Below are positions 1 to 7,010 of a stretch of 11,521 nt of DNA, piece after piece. Position numbers and translations under genes: made by a program. Location of the stretch: positions 1 to 11,521 of the forward strand of contig DKBM01000045.1 of the NCBI GenBank assembly GCA_002451215.1. The letters run 5' to 3'. Under the pieces are notes generated by a model. The model had not been told where the DNA came from. It saw only the letters and a program-made list of their open reading frames with translations, and searched no databases. Source of the DNA: SM1-46 sp002451215 (lineage in GTDB: Bacteria > Pseudomonadota > Gammaproteobacteria > Acidiferrobacterales > Sulfurifustaceae). How positions within the stretch are numbered: the stretch's first letter is position 1; every line of letters starts with the position of its first letter.

Positions 1-1
1 T

Positions 2-532
2 CGTCTGTTCGATGCCGAGCTGTTTCTAGATCAGCAAGAGTGGGGGCTAGTTCGCGAGCATCGTCTTTTTGAGGGTCGGAAAACGCATTTTGTTTGCATG
101 GGCAAGAATCATTTCCCAAAGAATCCCGGATCAATTCCGGATTTGACGGGCAACATTCCACGAGTGCAAACGGTTCCAATCATGGCAATCATGATTGCCC
201 TATACATGGGCTTCCGGGAGATTTATCTGCTCGGTACAGATCACGATTGGTTCGTAACAAAGGAATATCGATACTTCTTTGAGCCCGGACTACTGAAGGG
301 CACGGATATGGGGGTGCGCCCAGACCGGACGCTTGAAACCACGTTATGGGATGAGCTGCCTGCAGTTACCAAGGTGTGGGCGCAGTACCGTGCAGTCAAG
401 ATGATCGCCAAGAAAGCTGGTGCGAACATTTACAACGCGACTCACGGCGGCATGCTCGACGAGTTTGAGCGGGTTCATCTGGATAGCGTGTTGGAGATGC
501 AGAACCAACGGAATCAAAGTGGTCGGGCTTAG
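2..532 (+). CDS. DUF115 / MptE-like protein, 3' part (5' end outside window)
   Basis: The reading frame is open from base 2 and stops with TAG at 530-532; the gene starts upstream of the window, so only the last 176 residues are seen. The signature is at 203-250, reading YMGFREIYLLGTDHDW, after a hydrophobic stretch. That pattern (helix, then I-Y-L-L-G-x-D-H-D-W) is what I know from DUF115 / 6-hydroxymethylpterin pyrophosphokinase MptE-like proteins that recur in O-antigen, capsule and flagellin-glycosylation loci. Some relatives (Maf proteins) are linked to sugar transfer onto flagellin, and the fold resembles CST-I-type sialyltransferases. The substrate here is unknown; a role in glycan transfer or modification is inference from family and neighbours. 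The next gene probably starts inside its 3' end (GTG 519), so the two are likely cotranscribed. An ATG at 98 is internal, since homologous-looking sequence continues upstream of it. Confidence 0.72.
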   Translation, partial: RLFDAELFLDQQEWGLVREHRLFEGRKTHFVCMGKNHFPKNPGSIPDLTGNIPRVQTVPIMAIMIALYMGFREIYLLGTDHDWFVTKEYRYFFEPGLLKGTDMGVRPDRTLETTLWDELPAVTKVWAQYRAVKMIAKKAGANIYNATHGGMLDEFERVHLDSVLEMQNQRNQSGRA

Positions 533-1266
533 AGATTGGGTGCCATCAGGGGTTCTCCGGCTGGGACGTGTCTGGTCCGGTCGGGGGGTGCGTTTCCGTG
601 GCGAATATGCGTCGTGGCGAGATGCCGCCGCGCAAGGGGACGGCTANNTTCGAGCGCGACGGAGTTCTGTTCTCGGCGCCTGAACATCCCTATCCTCTTC
701 TGGCAGGATTGTTGCGGGTAGCTGCGAATTGCGGTGGACGTCTCGATGTACTTGACTTCGGCGGTGCGCTCGGCAGTAGTTACTTTCAGTGCAAACCCTG
801 GTTGACAGATTTGCCCGCGCTCCGCTGGTGCGTCGTTGAGCAACCTCACTTCGTAGCCCGTGGACGAGAACGCGTCGCTGACGGCGTTCTCCGATTTGCT
901 GAATCGATAGAGAATTGCGTCGCCGACGGCACGCCAAGCGTGGCGCTCTTTTCTGGCGTGCTGCAATATCTGGAGCATCCGCGTGACATCCTGGACAAGA
1001 TTTCCAGCCTTGGAATCCGACATGTGATCATTGACCGGACGCCGATCATAGAGGGCGATCGGGACGTGATTTCCGTGCAGGTAGTTCCAGCACGTATCGT
1101 GCAATCCAGCTATCCCATTTGGCTGTTTTCTCGCGACACCGTCCTCCGGTCGCTTGAGTCAACGTACAGGGTCATCTCCGAGTTTCCTGCGGTGGACGGC
1201 GTGCTTGGGGGCTTGCGGCGACGGGTCGAATTCCGGGGTTTCATCTTGGAACGCAAGGGGCGTTGA
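519..1266 (+). CDS. TIGR04325-family putative SAM methyltransferase, interrupted by an assembly gap
   Basis: Two pieces in different frames form one gene. The 5' piece (from GTG 519) reads RDWVPSGVLRLGRVWSGRG, then GEYASWRDAA, as at the N-terminus of TIGR04325 proteins. It runs into NN at 647-648. The 3' piece, one frame on, starts FERDGVLFSAPEHPYPLLAG and carries the SAM-binding glycine motif VLDFGGALGSSYF (748-786), an acidic/Q motif VVEQP, and SGVLQYLEHP, all typical of the family. It stops with TGA at 1264-1266. The family motif order is complete except for a segment between the G-Y of the 5' piece and FERD, so I read this as a true gene with missing sequence, not a pseudogene. GTG 519 overlaps the upstream gene by 14 bases and its ribosome site is weak, so the start is uncertain. 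The family is predicted to methylate; its acceptor is unknown. Cluster context suggests a sugar of the polysaccharide. Confidence 0.8.
647..648. other. Assembly gap (NN) of wrong or unknown length inside the methyltransferase gene
   Basis: Two Ns separate coding sequence in frame 3 (GDG then TA-N, probably Tyr) from coding sequence in frame 1 (FERDGVLF). Both sides match one protein family. For the frames to join, the true insert must be 1 base more than a multiple of three, so it cannot be 2. By recollection of family members, about 20 to 25 residues normally sit between these motifs, so roughly 60 to 80 bases are probably missing. Confidence 0.8.
1255..1260 (+). promoter_or_regulatory. Ribosome binding site for the 311-residue protein
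   Basis: AAGGGG lies 5 bases before ATG 1266. It supports ATG 1266 over the TTG codon just before it at 1263. The site is inside the end of the methyltransferase gene, and the stop and start share a base (TGATG), so translational coupling is likely. Confidence 0.6.
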
Positions 1267-2201
1267 TGACATTTTTTAACAAGTTTCGTCGCTGGATTCG
1301 GTTGTACGCACGGCGTCTGTTTACGCTCCCGGATGAATTGGCCGAAACAAAGATGCTCATGGCTCGTGTATTGACGAACCAGATTAGGGCGCGGGGAGCC
1401 CTAGAGGATATCCGAGAGGCCGAATTCAAGGTGTTCTCACAGTTCGGCGAGGACGGGATCCTTCAGTACATCATTAGGGAAACGCGTCTGCCACGTGCGC
1501 TCTGGACATTCGTCGAATTCGGCGTCGAAAGCTATGTAGAGGCGAACACGCGTTTTCTCCTGGTTAGCGACAATTGGCGTGGTCTCGTTATCGACGGCAA
1601 TTCGGCGAACATCGCCAAGGTCAAGGAGAACCCGTTTTTCTGGCGGCACGATCTGAACGCAGTCGCTGCATTTGTTGATGCCGATAACATTAACCGCTTG
1701 ATTTCAGAAGGCGGGTATAGTGGCGAGATCGGCATCCTGTCAGTGGACATCGACGGAAATGACTATTGGGTGTGGGACCGCATTGACGTCGTCAATCCCG
1801 TTATTGTGGTCGCCGAATACAACAGCGTTTTCGGTCCAGACCGCGCGGTAACCATACCGTACGACCCTGGATTCGTCAGAGGGAAGGCGCACCATTCGCA
1901 TCTCTACTGGGGATGTTCGCTTAAGGCCCTGGAATTGCTTGGTAGAAAAAAGGGCTATGCGCTGGTGGGGTCCAATAGTGCGGGCAACAATGCGTTCTTC
2001 GTACGCCGGGATAGCATGCGCGGGTTGACCGAAGTCACCGCTGAGAAAGCGTATGTGGAGTCTCGTTTCCGGGAGTCGCGCGATGCACAGGGTCGGTTGA
2101 CTTACCTTACTGGCAGGTCTCGGCTGCGCGAGATCGGTGACCTGCCCGTTTGCGACGTTGAGCGCAATGCAATTGTGCAGTTGCGGGAAATCAGCAAGTG
2201 A
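1266..2201 (+). CDS. Conserved polysaccharide-cluster protein, distantly FkbM-like (putative methyltransferase)
   Basis: A 311-residue soluble protein with a basic N-terminus. Visible motifs are FSQFGEDG (about residues 57-64), FVEFGVESY (82-90), LVIDGN (107-112), LSVDIDGNDYWVW (158-170) and GSNSAGNNAFFV (235-246). I recognise this set from conserved, mostly uncharacterised proteins of O-antigen and capsule loci. The order of a hydrophobic strand ending in E-F-G, then I-D-G, then a D-I-D-G strand recalls the Rossmann-like core of FkbM-type SAM methyltransferases, but the classic glycine-rich SAM motif is not clean. A methyltransferase role is therefore inference. The gene overlaps the preceding stop by one base and is followed, after 43 noncoding bases, by the cupin. 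A link to methylation or another sugar modification fits the neighbours; the substrate is unknown. Confidence 0.72.
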   Translation: MTFFNKFRRWIRLYARRLFTLPDELAETKMLMARVLTNQIRARGALEDIREAEFKVFSQFGEDGILQYIIRETRLPRALWTFVEFGVESYVEANTRFLLVSDNWRGLVIDGNSANIAKVKENPFFWRHDLNAVAAFVDADNINRLISEGGYSGEIGILSVDIDGNDYWVWDRIDVVNPVIVVAEYNSVFGPDRAVTIPYDPGFVRGKAHHSHLYWGCSLKALELLGRKKGYALVGSNSAGNNAFFVRRDSMRGLTEVTAEKAYVESRFRESRDAQGRLTYLTGRSRLREIGDLPVCDVERNAIVQLREISK

Positions 2202-2230
2202 TGGCGGCAAGCATGTATTTGAATCGAGAG

Positions 2231-2236
2231 AAGGAG
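2231..2236 (+). promoter_or_regulatory. Ribosome binding site for the cupin gene
   Basis: A strong AAGGAG lies 8 bases before ATG 2245, in the 43-base spacer after the preceding stop. It is the best Shine-Dalgarno match in the left half of the window and fixes the cupin start. Confidence 0.65.
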
Positions 2237-2244
2237 TCTGATTC

Positions 2245-2658
2245 ATGAGCGTTGAAGTCATTGAATTCGAGGGTAGACGCTATGCAGAGGTGATCTGGTC
2301 AGATACCCGCGTAGACAAGACCAAGTTCTTCTCACCGCCTGAATCTTCGTTCCAATTCGGGTTGCTGGCACATGAGGCGGGGTACGTCGAGGCACCTCAT
2401 TACCATCGACCGTTTTCTCGAACGATAGACGATCTTCAGCAGATGTTCGTCGTTCAGCGCGGCGTGGTCGCGGTGGATCTCTATGACGATGATGGCAAGT
2501 TGCTTCGGACGGTTACGCTTATGCCCGGGGACGCAATCGTGCTGATTCACGGCGTACACGCCATACGTGTGATCGAAGATATGCAGTGTATAAGCGTGAA
2601 GCAGGGCCCATTCCTGGGAGACAAGTTCGACAAGGTTGAAGTGAGTGTGAAGCAATGA
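2245..2658 (+). CDS. Small single-domain cupin protein
   Basis: A complete 137-residue protein with a cupin beta-barrel pattern. Motif 1 is G46 with five residues to H52-x-H54, then after a longer loop Q65-Q66 and G73 (QQMFVVQRG). Motif 2 is MPGDAIVLIHGVHAIRV, with H105 in the usual metal-ligand place. The classic first-motif glutamate appears as glutamine (Q65 or Q66), so metal binding would be H52, H54, H105 and possibly Gln. The family is common in polysaccharide loci but has no firm function that I know of. It overlaps the next gene, an aminotransferase, by 4 bases (ATGA). A cupin beside a DegT-type aminotransferase recalls FdtA/FdtB, where the cupin is a 3,4-ketoisomerase of a nucleotide sugar, but motif likeness to FdtA is weak. 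It could also be a binding or regulatory cupin. Confidence 0.78.
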   Translation: MSVEVIEFEGRRYAEVIWSDTRVDKTKFFSPPESSFQFGLLAHEAGYVEAPHYHRPFSRTIDDLQQMFVVQRGVVAVDLYDDDGKLLRTVTLMPGDAIVLIHGVHAIRVIEDMQCISVKQGPFLGDKFDKVEVSVKQ

Positions 2659-3767
2659 TTCCGGTATTCGAGCCTTGGATCGGCGAGACGGAAATAGCCT
2701 ATGTCACGGACGCCCTACGGCGCGGGGAGATTTCCGGAAACTTCGGCTCATATCTTGAGCGTTTTGAACGTGAGTTCGCCGAGTATTGCGGTTGCCGGCA
2801 CGGCGTCGCCGTGACGAGCGGTACTACAGCCCTGCAACTGGCTGTGGATGCGGCGGGTATTGGCCATGGTGACGAAGTTCTGGTAAGTGCAAGCACTAAC
2901 ATTGCTACTGCCCTCGCTGTTGTTCACAACCACGCTATACCCGTGCCGGTCGATTCGGAACAAGTTACCTGGAATCTCGACTTGGACCTGATTGAGAAAC
3001 TTATTACACCCCGCACAAAGGCGATCATACCCGTCCACCTGTTCGGGCATCCCGTGGACATGGACCGTCTTATGGAGATTGCACGAAGGCACAACCTTGT
3101 TGTCATCGAGGATTGCGCTGAGTCCCACGGCGCCACTGTCCGCGGACGCATGACCGGGAGTTTCGGGGAAGCGGGGTGTTTCAGCTTCTACGCCAACAAG
3201 GTAATCACGACCGGTGAGGGTGGCATGGTCGTAACAAACGACGACAAACTCGCTGAACGGATGCGCTTGCTGCGAAATCTCGGATTCACCAAACCGCGCT
3301 TCCGGCATGAGGTGGCAGGATACAACTTTCGAATGACGGGCTATCAGGCTGCAATGGGTCTCGCGCAGCTCCACAGGATAGAGGGCATTGTTTCAGAGAA
3401 GCGCCGCATGGCGGCGTCTTATAGTGCTCGGCTTCGTTCGATACCGGGGCTAAGACTCCCGGTTGAGTTGGGTTGGGCAAAGAATGTGTACTGGATGTAC
3501 GGGGTCGAGGTTCAACCCGGGTTCGGCATAACACGCAATCAGTTGGCGGAACGCTTGGCGGCCGAGGGGATTGAAACCCGCACTTTCTTCTGCCCCATGA
3601 ATCAGCAACCTTGCTTGAAGGAGATCCCGGGATTCATTGCGAGTCCTTGTCCGGTGGCCGACCAGCTCTGGGAGACGGGCCTATACCTGCCCTCCGCGCC
3701 GACCTTGAGTCAAGAGAGCATTGAGCACATTAGTGACACCATCGCGAAGGTTCGGAAGCGGGCTTAG
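2655..3767 (+). CDS. DegT/DnrJ/EryC1/StrS-family PLP sugar aminotransferase
   Basis: A complete 370-residue protein of normal family length. Motifs in order are SGTTAL (residues 55-60, phosphate grip of PLP), VIEDCAESHGA (150-160, with D153 expected to contact the pyridine nitrogen), and FSFYANKVITTGEGGM (176-191) with K182 as the Schiff-base lysine. GYNFRMTGYQAAMG follows, as usual in this family. These enzymes transfer an amino group, usually from glutamate, to a keto group of a nucleotide sugar. Sequence flavour is closest to perosamine-synthase-like members, but sugar and carbon position cannot be assigned from motifs alone. The start overlaps the cupin stop by 4 bases, and the next gene starts immediately after its TAG. 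A keto-sugar substrate could come from the WbpM-like dehydratase further right or from an enzyme outside the window. Confidence 0.9.
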   Translation: MIPVFEPWIGETEIAYVTDALRRGEISGNFGSYLERFEREFAEYCGCRHGVAVTSGTTALQLAVDAAGIGHGDEVLVSASTNIATALAVVHNHAIPVPVDSEQVTWNLDLDLIEKLITPRTKAIIPVHLFGHPVDMDRLMEIARRHNLVVIEDCAESHGATVRGRMTGSFGEAGCFSFYANKVITTGEGGMVVTNDDKLAERMRLLRNLGFTKPRFRHEVAGYNFRMTGYQAAMGLAQLHRIEGIVSEKRRMAASYSARLRSIPGLRLPVELGWAKNVYWMYGVEVQPGFGITRNQLAERLAAEGIETRTFFCPMNQQPCLKEIPGFIASPCPVADQLWETGLYLPSAPTLSQESIEHISDTIAKVRKRA

Positions 3768-4961
3768 ATGCATGTAGGGGTGTTCTTGGGAGAGCAACGT
3801 CCGGAGCTGGGCGGAGGATTCACCTTCGTCACGGACGTGGCAGAAGGTTTTCTGGCGATTGCGGATCAGAGCAAGCACCACTTTTCGCTGTTCTGCCATC
3901 CAGATGCTGCGGACCAGCTGTTGCAGCGCAATTTGCCAACCAATGTTACGGTGGTGAAATTGGGATCGCGTGGGCGCGTCGGGCGCGCGATCGCCACTTT
4001 GAAACACATCTTGCCGATCTTCGGGCTGTTATGGAGACGGGCATCTGCTCTGGAGCGTGCGGCGTCTTCGCACGGCGTGGAGTTGATTTGGTTCGTCGGC
4101 GGCTTTTTTGACACCCTGGATATCCCGTATATAGCGACCGTATGGGACGTGCAGCATTTGACACATCCCTGGTTCCCGGAGGTGAGTTCCAAGTGGCGCT
4201 GGGAATATCGAGAACTTTTCCTTCAGCGGCATTTGCGCCGGGCCACGGCCATAATCACCGGTACTGAAGTGGGCAAGAGCGAACTGATGTATTTCTACCG
4301 CCTGCCGCACGATCGTATCCACATTCTTCCTCACCCGACCCCATCTTTTGCTCTGAATGCGCCGCGCCGGGACGATATGGACGTTATCCGGCGTTTTGAT
4401 CTCGAAGAGGACTTTCTACTCTATCCTGCGCAGTTCTGGCCGCATAAGAACCACGTCAATCTGCTGCTTGCGCTCAAGTGCCTGGAAGACGATGGCAATG
4501 TTGTCCCGGGTCTTGTCTTCGTTGGGTCCGATAAGGGAAATCGACGTTTCGTGGAAGACCAGGCGAGAGAACTCGGCCTGTCCCACAAAGTCCGCTTTCT
4601 CGGTTTCGTGTCGATTGAGGATCTCATTGCATTATATGGATGCGCCCAAGCGCTAGTTTATCCATCGTTCTCCGGACCAGAGAATCTCCCGCCGCTAGAA
4701 GCCTTTGCACTGGGATGCCCTGTTCTGGCGTCCGATTTGCCAGGAGCAAGGGAGCAACTGGGGGAAGCGGCGCTATTGTTTGACCCGAACGATCCTTCCG
4801 ATATAGCGAGACAGATCCTTAGGATAAAAGAGGCGGGTGTTCGCACCGATCTGGTGCAACGCGGTCGCGCACGTTCTGGGCGTTGGACCAGCCGCGAATT
4901 TGCAGATGGCGTATTCAGGATTATCAATGACATTGAACCCACACGCAGAGCTTGGCGCTGA
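3768..4961 (+). CDS. GT4-type (GT-B fold) glycosyltransferase
   Basis: A 397-residue protein with two Rossmann-like halves. The N-terminal half has a glycine loop (ELGGGFTFV, residues 13-21) and ATVWDVQHLTHPWF (123-136). The C-terminal half has YPAQFWPHKNHVNLLLAL (219-236) and VYPSFSGPENLPPLEAFALG (297-316), ending in DLPGAREQLG, as in glycosyltransferase group 1 (PF00534) proteins. These retaining enzymes use NDP-sugars and would add one residue of the repeat unit at the cytoplasmic membrane face; donor and acceptor are unknown. The usual E-x7-E motif has glycine at its first position (G303) with E311 kept. I have seen the GPENLPPLEAF form in related proteins, so this is probably a subfamily trait and not damage. 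ATG follows the preceding TAG directly, with GGAAG at 3754-3758 as ribosome site. Confidence 0.9.
   Translation: MHVGVFLGEQRPELGGGFTFVTDVAEGFLAIADQSKHHFSLFCHPDAADQLLQRNLPTNVTVVKLGSRGRVGRAIATLKHILPIFGLLWRRASALERAASSHGVELIWFVGGFFDTLDIPYIATVWDVQHLTHPWFPEVSSKWRWEYRELFLQRHLRRATAIITGTEVGKSELMYFYRLPHDRIHILPHPTPSFALNAPRRDDMDVIRRFDLEEDFLLYPAQFWPHKNHVNLLLALKCLEDDGNVVPGLVFVGSDKGNRRFVEDQARELGLSHKVRFLGFVSIEDLIALYGCAQALVYPSFSGPENLPPLEAFALGCPVLASDLPGAREQLGEAALLFDPNDPSDIARQILRIKEAGVRTDLVQRGRARSGRWTSREFADGVFRIINDIEPTRRAWR
4917..4920 (+). promoter_or_regulatory. Ribosome binding site deciding the Wzy-like start
   Basis: AGGA ends 6 bases before ATG 4927. It favours this ATG over upstream in-frame start codons (from 4837), which would extend the protein deep into the glycosyltransferase gene with a sequence that does not look like a membrane-protein N-terminus. 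Confidence 0.5.
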
Positions 4962-6204
4962 TTCGTGGCTGCGGACAATCTGGCTGTGGGTGGCCGTGTT
5001 CGTTTTCTTGCTGCCTGTTTCGTGGAAAGTAGGTGGGGTTCCCGTCGCAGTAAACTATACGTTTTTTGCGTTGCTGCTTCTTGTTCCGCAAATCCGTCAA
5101 TGCTCGCCGTGGGTGCTGATTGCGTGTGCATACTATTTCGCATGCTTCCTGTTCAGCGTTGTGCTTGAACACCACGATGTTGACGGCTTCTTCGCAAGGC
5201 AGTCCCTGAGCTTTGTCGTCTTCTTTGGTGCACTGTTGGTCTCGACTGTGCGCATGCCGTTTAATTTCGAGCTACTAGCGCGCGCAACGGTTGTCGTATC
5301 GGTCTGTTACTCGATGTTGCTGGTGCTATTTCTGGTAGTACACGGCACCCATATCATTGCGAATGCCGGCATGTCCAAGAGCATGCCAAGCGAGTGGGTG
5401 CCCGATTGGCCACAACGTTACATTGTCGTGGTGATGTTCGGTGTCATCTTGTCGCTCTACCTAAGTCGACGATCGGGATGGTGGCTATTACCGGCGGCGA
5501 TTTGCGGATTCTGTGTCACGGCGACCCATTCGCTGGCTGCTTATTCCGCCATTCTTGTTGGACTGAGTTCTCTTGCCATCTTTCATGTGGTGCGCCGCGA
5601 ATGGCGCGGGCTGTTTGGCATCGCGATTGTGTTGGCCCTGACTTTCTCAATGGTTGCGCTAGCTGCACGTAGCGACACGATTCAAATTTCTAAAGAGAGT
5701 GCTGCGCGAATTGAAAATCTTGTCTCGTTTGGGCGGAGCGGGGAGCTCATGCCTGAGAGCGGGGAGCACGCGCCTGAAGGAAGTAGACTTGCTCAGATTT
5801 ACATGGAGGGTGGGGCGGTATCAGGGAAAGTTCGTCTTGTCATCTGGACCCGCTTGGTGAAGCGAATGGTCGATGACCGGATGTGGTTTGGATCCGGATT
5901 CGCTGGCCCTTACTTGTATGATCAAGAGATCGGATCGGCGCATAGCCAATATGTTGACGTTTTGTTTCGAGCGGGGCCTTTGGGATTGATCCTCTATCTC
6001 GTTTTGTGCGCGCTGCTTCTGCAGCGTGCTTATAGACACTCACCCGAGCTCGCGTGTGGAGTGTTGGTTTGGTTGGTTTTCGGGGTCTTCCACGAGACTA
6101 CAAAATATCCGTATGGCGCTTTCCTGTTTTTTACGCTGCTGTCAATGGCGTGGTATGGGTGGGAAAGTGGTTCAGATTTTCGTCGAGTGAAGAACGAGTC
6201 ATGA
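4927..6204 (+). CDS. O-antigen polymerase/ligase family membrane protein (Wzy-like)
   Basis: A 425-residue very hydrophobic protein with roughly ten membrane segments; clear ones lie near residues 17-31, 43-54, 61-81, 94-108, 119-139, 164-180, 185-217, 229-247, 346-365 and 376-411 (the last holding more than one). A hydrophilic loop of about 90 residues (248-338) follows the eighth segment and ends in W-F-G-S-G-F-A-G and S-A-H-S-Q-Y (H339), before RAGPLGLILYL. That layout, with arginine and tryptophan (R303, W307) ahead of the loop's end, matches the Wzy_C / O-antigen ligase domain (PF04932). It would join repeat units in the periplasm (Wzy) or attach glycan to an acceptor (WaaL). A place among glycosyltransferases favours Wzy, by inference. 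Its start overlaps the preceding gene by 35 bases; its stop overlaps the next start by 4. Confidence 0.82.
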   Translation: MTLNPHAELGADSWLRTIWLWVAVFVFLLPVSWKVGGVPVAVNYTFFALLLLVPQIRQCSPWVLIACAYYFACFLFSVVLEHHDVDGFFARQSLSFVVFFGALLVSTVRMPFNFELLARATVVVSVCYSMLLVLFLVVHGTHIIANAGMSKSMPSEWVPDWPQRYIVVVMFGVILSLYLSRRSGWWLLPAAICGFCVTATHSLAAYSAILVGLSSLAIFHVVRREWRGLFGIAIVLALTFSMVALAARSDTIQISKESAARIENLVSFGRSGELMPESGEHAPEGSRLAQIYMEGGAVSGKVRLVIWTRLVKRMVDDRMWFGSGFAGPYLYDQEIGSAHSQYVDVLFRAGPLGLILYLVLCALLLQRAYRHSPELACGVLVWLVFGVFHETTKYPYGAFLFFTLLSMAWYGWESGSDFRRVKNES

Positions 6205-6959
6205 AGATTTCCGTGATTACGGTGACCTACAACTCGGCGGAGACGTTGCCCGATACCCTGGCATCTGTGTCACAACAGCAGGGCGCGGATATCGAGCATA
6301 TTGTTGTAGACGGCAATTCTACAGATGGCACGAAGGAAGTTATTGAAAAGTACGGTGGTCACGTCGCCAGGTTTATTTCGGAGCCTGATCGGGGTATTTA
6401 CGATGCCATGAATAAGGGCATTGTCGCAGCGACTGGTGATGTCGTAGGTTTTCTAAACGCCGATGACTTCTATTCCCATCCACGCGTGCTCCAGACCGTT
6501 TCGAACGTGTTCTCGGACGCGACGGTCGACGCCTGTTATGCGGATCTCGTCTACGTTGACCGGCTAGACACATCGCGCGTTTTGCGGTACTGGAAATCCA
6601 GACCGTACAAACCGGGATTGTGTCGACGAGGATGGTTGCCTGCACATCCGACGTTCTTCGTGCGGCGCCGTATATACGCGAGATATAGCGGATTTGATCT
6701 TGAGTTTTCCCGACAAGCCGACTTTGAGATGGCGCTTCGATTGCTGGATATACACCAGATCAAGGCGGTATACATACCGGAAATTTGGGTGCGCATGCGA
6801 ATCGGTGGTATTTCGAACAACAGCGTGCTCGGCTCAATTAGAGGCAACCTTGAAGCTTACCGTGCCTGCAAGAAGAGCGGTGTGCATGTCACTCCATGGT
6901 TCATTGTACAAAAGGTCCTGTCGCGTTTACCGCAGTTCTTCGCACGTCCCTCAGACTAG
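6201..6959 (+). CDS. GT2-family glycosyltransferase (WcaA/WcaE-like)
   Basis: A 252-residue GT-A fold enzyme. It begins at once with the family's first strand, MKISVITVTYNS, which supports ATG 6201 over in-frame starts further upstream (from 6054) that would lie in the membrane-protein gene. Motifs are VVDGNSTDGT (residues 35-44), EPDRGIYDAMNKGI (61-74), and the metal/nucleotide-binding acidic motif NADD (86-89, a DxD equivalent). The later PAHPTFFVRR and QADFEMALRL match the acceptor-side region of WcaA/WcaE-type enzymes. It would transfer one sugar from an NDP donor to the lipid-linked repeat unit with inversion; which sugar is unknown. It has no membrane segments. It overlaps the Wzy-like stop by 4 bases (ATGA). 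Hand-counted G+C of 6301-6360 is 26 of 60, lower than in the genes on the right. Confidence 0.9.
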   Translation: MKISVITVTYNSAETLPDTLASVSQQQGADIEHIVVDGNSTDGTKEVIEKYGGHVARFISEPDRGIYDAMNKGIVAATGDVVGFLNADDFYSHPRVLQTVSNVFSDATVDACYADLVYVDRLDTSRVLRYWKSRPYKPGLCRRGWLPAHPTFFVRRRIYARYSGFDLEFSRQADFEMALRLLDIHQIKAVYIPEIWVRMRIGGISNNSVLGSIRGNLEAYRACKKSGVHVTPWFIVQKVLSRLPQFFARPSD

Positions 6960-7010
6960 CTTAACGTTTATTGGAAGAGCACAGGTGCGGTGCACCGCAA
7001 CGGTCAAGTC

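Noticed and set aside
568..648. 5' part of the open frame from 568 as the methyltransferase N-terminus
   Set aside because: The residues from this frame before the gap do not resemble the family, while those of the frame starting at GTG 519 do (RDWVPSGVL, YASWRDAA).
529..1104. Minus-strand open frame of 191 codons across the first gap
   Set aside because: It is antisense to the TIGR04325-like gene, contains the N positions, and its translation shows no domain pattern.
6054..6200. Upstream extension of the GT2 glycosyltransferase
   Set aside because: The extra 49 residues overlap the end of the Wzy-like gene in another frame, and the GT2 fold begins exactly at ATG 6201.
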